A stretch of 64,000 nucleotides of DNA from Larkinella rosea (GTDB lineage Bacteria > Bacteroidota > Bacteroidia > Cytophagales > Spirosomataceae), in assembly GCF_003858635.1 (NCBI RefSeq), contig NZ_RQJO01000011.1:310001-374000 (forward strand), given 5' to 3'. The notes beneath the pieces are model-generated. The model did not search any database and had not been told where the DNA came from. It worked only from the letters and a program-made list of their open reading frames with translations. Position numbers and translations under genes: made by a program. Shown one piece after another: positions 58,555 to 64,000 of this stretch; position 1 is the stretch's first letter, and each line of letters starts with the position of its first letter.

Positions 58555-60948
58555 ATGATCCGGAATTACCTGAAAATCGCTTTCCGCAATCTGACGAAAA
58601 ATAAGGTTTATTCAGCCATCAACATCGGTGGGCTGGCCGTCGGCATGGCCGTGGCTTTGCTGATTGGTTTATGGATTTACGATGAGTTTGCGTTCGATAC
58701 CTACCACCGGAATCATGATCGCATTGCGCAGGTGATGCAGCAGCAGACGCTCAACAGCGAGGTCAAAACCGCATCGGCGGTTCCCATTCCGCTGGCGCGG
58801 GAGTTGCGCAACAGCTTTGATGCGGATTTCAAACACCTTGTGTTATCCTCCTGGACGACCCGACACATTCTGACGTTTGGGGATGCGAAATTTACCCGAA
58901 TGGGCAATTACATGTCGCCCGAAGCACCAGCCGTTTTATCACTGAACATGCGGAAAGGAACGTGGCAGGGATTGAAAGAACCGTCGTCTATTCTGCTCTC
59001 CGAATCAACGGCGAAAGCCCTTTTTGGGGAAACCAATCCGCTGGGCAAAATGGTAAAAATCGACAATAAACTCGATGTGAAAGTCACCGGTGTTTATGAA
59101 GATTTACCGTACAATACCGAGTTGCGTGACCTGCGGTTTATTGCGCCCTGGGAGTTGTACGTAGCCTCGACCGACTGGGTAAAAGCAGCGCAGGACAACA
59201 GTGAATGGGGAAACAATTCCTTTCAGATTTTTGCCCAGATCGCCGACAAGGCCGACATGGAAGCAGTTTCGGCAAAAATTAAAACGATTAAATCGGATCG
59301 GGGCGATAAGGAAGAACTCAAGTTCAAACCCGAAATCTTTCTCCATCCGATGAACCGGTGGCATCTGTATTCGGAATGGAAAAATGGCGTGAGTGCGGGC
59401 GGACGGATTCAGTTTGTCTGGCTGTTCGGGATTATCGGCGGTTTTGTGTTAGTGCTGGCCTGTATCAATTTCATGAATCTGAGCACGGCCCGCTCCGAGA
59501 AACGCGCCAAAGAAGTGGGCATTCGTAAAGCCATTGGTTCGGCCCGAACGCAATTGATCGGCCAGTTTTTCAGCGAATCGTTGCTGGTGGTGGCCATTGC
59601 GTTTGTGTTTTCGTTGGTACTGGCGCAACTCGCGTTGCCGTTTTTCAACGAAATGGCCGACAAGAAAATGGCTATTCCCTGGGCGAGTTCCTGGTTTTGG
59701 GCCGCCGGGCTCGGGTTTAGCTTCCTGACGGGTTTGCTGGCCGGGAGTTATCCCGCCTTTTATCTGTCGTCATTCCAACCGATTAAAACGCTCAAAGGCG
59801 TCCGGTTTCGGGTGGGCCGGAGGGCGGCTCTGCCCCGCAAAGTGCTGGTGGTGTTGCAATTTACGGTTTCGGTCACGCTGATCATCGGAACGGTGGTGGT
59901 TTATCGCCAGATTCTGCACGCTAAAAACCGCCCTATTGGCTACACGCGGGAGGGACTGGTGTCGATGCACGTCAGCACGCCGGATATTCACAATCACCTG
60001 GATGCCGTTCGCAACGATTTGCTGAAGTCGGGAAAGGTGGTCGGCATTACCGAATCGCAAAGCCCCACCACGGACGTCTGGTCGAACAATACCGGTTTTA
60101 CCTGGACGGGTAAAAACCCCGGTTTGCAAGCCGATTTCGCAACCATCGGCGTGTCCTTTGATTTCGGCAGCACGGTGGGCTGGAAATTTATCGACGGAAG
60201 AGATTTTTCCCGGACTTTCTCAAGCGATTCGTCGGGCTTTGTTTTGAACGAAACCGCCGTCCAATTTATGGGTTTGGAACATCCCGTCGGCCAAACCATT
60301 CAGTGGAACGACCGCCGTTTCAAAGTCATTGGGGTGGTGAAAGACATGCTGATGTCGTCGCCGTATGAACCGGTGAAACAAACCATTTACTTCATACCCC
60401 GACGCGCCGGTAATTTCGTTACGATTCGCATCAATCCCGGTTCCAACGCGCCGGAAGCGCTGGCCGCAATCGAAGCGGTTTTCAAAAAATACAGCCCCAC
60501 TTCCCCCTTCGATTACGATTTTGTCGATGCCGAATTCGCGCTCAAATTTGCGGCCGAAGAGCGCATTGGAAAACTGGCTTCGATCATCACGGTGCTTGCC
60601 ATTTTTATCAGTTGTCTGGGACTTTTTGGGCTGGCGTCGTTCATCGCCGAGCAGCGTACCAAAGAAATCGGTATCCGGAAAGTGCTGGGCGCGTCAGTGA
60701 CCCATTTGTGGGGTTTATTATCGATGGATTTTGTCGTGCTGGTCCTGGTTTCGTGCCTGATTTCCAGTCCCATCGCGTATTATTTCCTGGATGACTGGCT
60801 GCAGAACTACCCATACCGCACCGAATTGTCCGGGTGGATTTTCATAGCCGCCGGTTTGGGCGCCTTGCTCATTACGTTGTTGACGGTAAGTTATCAGGCC
60901 ATCAAAGCCGCTTTGATGAATCCGGTGAAATCGCTGCGTTCGGAATGA
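58555..60948 (+). CDS. MacB/FtsX-type ABC transporter permease, copy 18 (prefix absent)
   Basis: A 797-residue protein starting MIRNYLKIAFRNLTKNKVY at the ATG at 58555; a longer frame from 58453 would only translate repeat sequence. Subgroup C, close to copies 12 and 16 which do have the prefix: GMAVALLIGLWIYDEFAFD, HPMNRWHLYSEWKNG, INFMNLSTARSEKRAKEVG near 304-322 then IRKAIGSARTQLIGQFFSES. The second bundle reads EQRTKEIGIRKVLGAS near 698, then VTHLWGLLSMDF. It ends NPVKSLRSE. The DNA just upstream (CATTCAACCAACCCGAAC) resembles the end of the prefix linker (ATTCAACAACG..AACGAACCC), which suggests the prefix was lost. Confidence 0.95.
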   Translation: MIRNYLKIAFRNLTKNKVYSAINIGGLAVGMAVALLIGLWIYDEFAFDTYHRNHDRIAQVMQQQTLNSEVKTASAVPIPLARELRNSFDADFKHLVLSSWTTRHILTFGDAKFTRMGNYMSPEAPAVLSLNMRKGTWQGLKEPSSILLSESTAKALFGETNPLGKMVKIDNKLDVKVTGVYEDLPYNTELRDLRFIAPWELYVASTDWVKAAQDNSEWGNNSFQIFAQIADKADMEAVSAKIKTIKSDRGDKEELKFKPEIFLHPMNRWHLYSEWKNGVSAGGRIQFVWLFGIIGGFVLVLACINFMNLSTARSEKRAKEVGIRKAIGSARTQLIGQFFSESLLVVAIAFVFSLVLAQLALPFFNEMADKKMAIPWASSWFWAAGLGFSFLTGLLAGSYPAFYLSSFQPIKTLKGVRFRVGRRAALPRKVLVVLQFTVSVTLIIGTVVVYRQILHAKNRPIGYTREGLVSMHVSTPDIHNHLDAVRNDLLKSGKVVGITESQSPTTDVWSNNTGFTWTGKNPGLQADFATIGVSFDFGSTVGWKFIDGRDFSRTFSSDSSGFVLNETAVQFMGLEHPVGQTIQWNDRRFKVIGVVKDMLMSSPYEPVKQTIYFIPRRAGNFVTIRINPGSNAPEALAAIEAVFKKYSPTSPFDYDFVDAEFALKFAAEERIGKLASIITVLAIFISCLGLFGLASFIAEQRTKEIGIRKVLGASVTHLWGLLSMDFVVLVLVSCLISSPIAYYFLDDWLQNYPYRTELSGWIFIAAGLGALLITLLTVSYQAIKAALMNPVKSLRSE

Positions 60949-61290
60949 ACAATGAATCGGGAGATTTGAAAATTTGTATAAGCACTTCGACCTTACCTCA
61001 CTTATAAACTTCCCGTTCAAAGCTACCCACCTAAAAGCGGGGATTATTGATTTTTAGCGGTTTTTGCCAATAATGGGGCATAAAGGCATACGCTGGTTGC
61101 CTGGCTAATGAAAATTTTTTTTTCATTTTAATTAATTATATATATTGCTAACCTTTATATTAGTAATTTCTGTAGTAGATCGGTCCAGTTCGATTTTATC
61201 AAAAAAGGTACTTGATCCTGGGATTTTTGAACCCACTTCATTCATGAACAGGCCGGTAAACGATTTTTTCTTATTCCTTAAACCCCAACT
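60949..61290. other. 342-base gene-free gap before permease copy 19
   Basis: No convincing gene. It holds an imperfect inverted repeat (CGGGAGATTTG...TATAAG, about 60958-60982, against CTTATAAACTTCCCG, 61001-61015), the hairpin AATGAAAA/TTTTCATT near 61108-61128 and an AT-rich stretch (TTAATTAATTATATATATTG) around 61140. These fit a transcript end followed by the promoter region of copy 19, but I cannot fix a -33/-7 pair. A 75-codon frame at 61145-61372 overlaps copy 19 and looks spurious. Confidence 0.5.
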
Positions 61291-63690
61291 ATGCTACGCA
61301 ATTACCTCAAAATTTCGCTGCGTAATATCTGGCGCAACCGGCTTTCGAGCGCCATCAGTACCTTTGGATTAGCCGTTGGCCTGGCCAGTGGCCTGCTGAT
61401 TTTTCTATTGGTGAACTGGCTGTTCAGTTTCGATCGCTATCATGATAAAGCCGATCGGACCTACTGGATTGTAACGGATGTGCATCACGATCATGTCGTT
61501 CCGAGTGATGCCACACCGCGGCCGTTGGGGGAGGTTCTGCGCCGGAATTATCCCTTCGTGGAAAGTGCCGTTCGCATGGAGCTGGCTTTCGGCAAAATCA
61601 TCGGTACACCGGACGGCAAAGGTGGTTTGGCGAAGAAATTTGAAGAATCGCGGAATGTTTGTTTTACCGAGCCGCAGTTTTTTGAAGTATTCGATGTTGA
61701 ATGGGCGAAAGGAAATCAAAAAACCGCCCTGAGTGCGTCCAATACCGTCGTTTTATCGGAGCGATATGCCCAAAAATACTTTGACGGTGCCGACCCGATC
61801 GGGCGAACGATCCGGTTTGATAATCAGACCAATCTGACGGTTACGGGTGTGATCAAAAACCCACCCTCCAATACGAAGCTGGGTGTCGAAGTACTTATTT
61901 CCTACGCGACGCTTCCCGGCCTGACCGGTAATCCGCAACTCATGCAGCAGTGGGGCAGCCCCGGCACTTTGTGTTTCGTTGCCCTCCGGGAAGGGACGCC
62001 CGTCGAACGGCTAACCAGCACGTTTTCCATCATCCGCCGGAATTATTTGGCCGCTCAGGAAGCCAAACGACTTGATTTTAAGGCTCTGCCGCTCAGCGAT
62101 TTGAACCATAATCCGCAGTATGGTGGCCATGCACCAAGACCTATTTTGTACGCACTCATCATTGTGGGCGTGTTTCTGGTTGTTGCGGCCTGTATCAACT
62201 TCATTAACGTCGCCACGGCGCGGGCCATCCAACGTTCCAAAGAAGTCGGTATCCGGAAAGCCGTTGGCAGCACGCGCGGGCAATTGATCGGGCAATTTCT
62301 GACGGAAACCACCCTGATTACGTTGGCGGCTGTCGGCCTGGCGCTGGTGCTGACTCACTTCAATCTGCCGTTGCTGAATAACGCGCTGGCGATGCTGAAA
62401 GCGGATCTTTCCGTGCTGGATGTGTTCCGGCCCGATTCGTTGCTGTGGTTTGGCGGATTAAGTCTGGGCGTTGTTCTGCTGGCCGGGTTTTATCCTTCGC
62501 TGGTGCTGTCGCGGTTTAATCCGGTGGCGGCTTTGCGCGGACAACTCACGACGCAGCAGGTCGGAGGCCTGTCGGTCCGGCGGGGACTGGTAGTCGGGCA
62601 GTTTTTCATTACGCAGCTTTTTGTGATCGGCGCCATTGTCATGACGATGCAGGTGCGGCATATGCAGCAGATTGATTTAGGTTTCAATAAAGAGTCGGTT
62701 TTGACGGTTCCCGTGCCGACTACAAACGTGTTGAAGCAACAAACCCTGCGCGAGCGGCTGGGGCAGATTCCCGGCGTCGTACAGGTGGCGTTGGCGGGTG
62801 ATCCACCGGCTTCGTTCCGCCGACCTCCGGTTCCGTTCACGTTCGACAGCCACACTGAACCGGAAAAGTTTCCGATTGCTGTGAAAGTAGGCGACAAAGC
62901 CTATGTTTCGCTGTTCAAACTGAAATTGGTTGCCGGTCGGGATTTTCGCGCCAATGATTCAACGGCGAACGAACTGCTGGTCAATCAGGCCATGATCAAC
63001 CAACTGGGGTTGCGCTCGCCCGCCGATATTCTGGACAAACGACTGACGGTTTTTGGGGCCACCCGAACCATCGTTGGCGTGGTGAATGATTTCCAGTTGG
63101 GCGAGGCCCACGGCCCTATTCCGCCTACGGCTATAATCAATCTTCCGACAGAAATGACCATTGCCGCTCTCAAAGTGGCCCCGGCTAATCTGTCCGCAAC
63201 GGTTCGGGCGGTTGAAAAAGTCTGGAATGAACAGTTTTCGCAGCATGTCTTCAAGGCGGTTTTTGTGGATGATCTGATCGATCAGTTTTACACCACCGAA
63301 AAGATTTTGCTGGGACTGATTCAGGTGTTTTCCCTGATTGCCATTCTGATTGGCAGCCTCGGTGTATACGGTCTGGTAACGTTCATGGCCGAATCGAAAA
63401 CGAAGGAAATTGGTGTGCGGAAGGTGCTGGGGGCCACCCGTTCTCAGCTACTCTGGCTGTTTGGCCGGGAGTTTGGCAAACTGGTTTTGCTCGGGTTTCT
63501 GGTGGCCGCACCGCTGGGCGGGTGGCTGATGAACAACTGGCTCCGGGGCTACGAATACCGGGTTGCGCTCAGCTGGTGGATTTTCGCCCTGACTGTCCTG
63601 CTGACCGGAGGAATTACCTTTTTGACGGTTTCGTATGAATCCATCAAGGCGTCTTTAGTGAATCCGGTGAAATCGTTGCGTTCGGAGTAA
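61291..63690 (+). CDS. MacB/FtsX-type ABC transporter permease, copy 19
   Basis: A 799-residue two-half permease, MLRNYLKISLRNIWRNRLS, without prefix. Subgroup A by layout: TM1 GLAVGLASGLLIFLLVNW, then LFSFDRYHDKADRTYWIV; INFINVATARAIQRSKEVG near 300-318 followed by IRKAVGSTRGQLIGQFLTET. The second bundle reads ESKTKEIGVRKVLGAT near 699, then RSQLLWLFGREFGKLV, most like copy 11. The tail YESIKASLVNPVKSLRSE differs from the array norm (FQSIKAAL). It is the last permease of the array in this window and is preceded by the longest gene-free gap, so it probably has an independent promoter. Confidence 0.95.
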   Translation: MLRNYLKISLRNIWRNRLSSAISTFGLAVGLASGLLIFLLVNWLFSFDRYHDKADRTYWIVTDVHHDHVVPSDATPRPLGEVLRRNYPFVESAVRMELAFGKIIGTPDGKGGLAKKFEESRNVCFTEPQFFEVFDVEWAKGNQKTALSASNTVVLSERYAQKYFDGADPIGRTIRFDNQTNLTVTGVIKNPPSNTKLGVEVLISYATLPGLTGNPQLMQQWGSPGTLCFVALREGTPVERLTSTFSIIRRNYLAAQEAKRLDFKALPLSDLNHNPQYGGHAPRPILYALIIVGVFLVVAACINFINVATARAIQRSKEVGIRKAVGSTRGQLIGQFLTETTLITLAAVGLALVLTHFNLPLLNNALAMLKADLSVLDVFRPDSLLWFGGLSLGVVLLAGFYPSLVLSRFNPVAALRGQLTTQQVGGLSVRRGLVVGQFFITQLFVIGAIVMTMQVRHMQQIDLGFNKESVLTVPVPTTNVLKQQTLRERLGQIPGVVQVALAGDPPASFRRPPVPFTFDSHTEPEKFPIAVKVGDKAYVSLFKLKLVAGRDFRANDSTANELLVNQAMINQLGLRSPADILDKRLTVFGATRTIVGVVNDFQLGEAHGPIPPTAIINLPTEMTIAALKVAPANLSATVRAVEKVWNEQFSQHVFKAVFVDDLIDQFYTTEKILLGLIQVFSLIAILIGSLGVYGLVTFMAESKTKEIGVRKVLGATRSQLLWLFGREFGKLVLLGFLVAAPLGGWLMNNWLRGYEYRVALSWWIFALTVLLTGGITFLTVSYESIKASLVNPVKSLRSE

Positions 63691-63789
63691 ACCGCACGGA
63701 TTTCCATAGTTTACGAAGGGAACATAATTTTTTGATTACCCCGTGTTTTTTATTCTCCTCCTGCCAAAGCATAATAGCCATACAACAAA

Positions 63790-63818
63790 AAAGACGCAGA
63801 TCATCGACCTGCGTCTTT
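63790..63818 (-). terminator. Rho-independent terminator of the right-edge gene
   Basis: A 10-bp stem AAAGACGCAG / CTGCGTCTTT with a 9-base loop. On the minus strand it is followed by TTTTTTGTTG, a good U-tract. It lies 20 bases past the stop of the minus-strand gene at the right edge. Confidence 0.85.
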
Positions 63819-63837
63819 CGAACTAACTTGGTGTATT

Positions 63838-64000
63838 TTATTGCTTCACTATCTTTACCGTAACGCTATTTAGCCCACTACTGACCCGCAGCAATAACAA
63901 CCCCGCCGGGTACGGGCCCACAGATAAAATTTGTTGCTCGATGGCTTTAGCGGCTTCAAGCTGACGCTGGCTGACCAGTCGACCACCGGCGTCAGTCAAC
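63838..64000 (-). CDS. C-terminal end of a T9SS-exported protein (partial)
   Basis: Only the last 53 codons lie in the window, ending K-I-V-K-Q-stop at 63838. The visible segment (LTDAGGRLVSQRQ near its start, then SVGPYPAGLLLLRVSSG and NSVTVKIVKQ) has the pattern of the type A T9SS C-terminal sorting domain: a Gly-x-hydrophobic strand, a GPYPAGLL turn and a terminal basic strand ending VKQ. Proteins with it cross the outer membrane through the type IX system. The N-terminal part, and so the function, lies beyond position 64000. The gene is convergent with permease copy 19. Confidence 0.75.
   Translation of the reverse strand, partial: LTDAGGRLVSQRQLEAAKAIEQQILSVGPYPAGLLLLRVSSGLNSVTVKIVKQ

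Noticed and set aside
61145-61372. 75-codon frame ahead of permease copy 19
   Set aside because: It overlaps the start of copy 19 in another frame and has no conserved features.

Overview
The window looks like a chromosomal segment of a Bacteroidota, most likely a Cytophagales/Spirosomataceae-type bacterium (Spirosoma or Larkinella-like). This is inferred from three things: gene starts without clear Shine-Dalgarno sequences, a type IX secretion (T9SS) C-terminal sorting domain cut by the right edge, and massive paralogy of MacB/FtsX-type ABC permeases. I see no rRNA, tRNA, CRISPR array or transposase gene.

The dominant content is a same-strand array of 19 large (about 780-880 aa) ABC permeases of the MacB/FtsX (type VII) class. 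Each has two halves, and each half carries a periplasmic domain and an FtsX helix bundle with an E(I/V)G(I/V)RK coupling motif. No ABC ATPase, membrane-fusion protein or outer-membrane channel is encoded here, so any energising subunit must lie elsewhere. Copies 1-9 (65-32393) start directly at the permease body. Just after a PadR-type regulator (35741-36079), copies 10-17 (36158-58370) all carry an extra N-terminal 76-residue (once 80) cytoplasmic 'permease prefix' ending at a retained Met. Copies 18 and 19 lack it.

Other genes sit in gaps of the array. 6326-9496 is a TPP-riboswitch-led thiamin salvage operon (thiM, thiE, thiD, tenA), followed by a convergent secreted M20 peptidase. 16193-17164 is a PA14-OmpA envelope protein. 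28843-36079 holds a GntR/LacI-hybrid regulator, a Tat-exported mannonate dehydratase-like protein, a small membrane protein, a secreted acetylxylan-esterase-like hydrolase and the PadR regulator. Five small proteins with PD-(D/E)XK nuclease-like signatures (two Uma2, two Uma2-like tandem paralogs, one GxxExxY) are all on the minus strand, opposite to the permeases.

Nearly every gap between permeases contains a long imperfect inverted repeat belonging to one of several unrelated sequence families. The largest family (GGATTACGCGGATTAAAGG type, eight loci) shows arms that vary together, and several right arms end at the start codon of the next gene. One copy of this repeat encloses the GxxExxY gene, like a small mobile element with cargo. 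A second non-coding theme is a pair of palindromic sites (TTGTCCG.. and TGTCCGCAAATGG..) shared by the upstream regions of copies 3 and 5 and the PadR/esterase divergent region, which makes them candidate operators of a common regulator. The most unusual candidate system is the PadR-headed block of prefix permeases with its exchangeable N-terminal module and repeat-bounded gene units.
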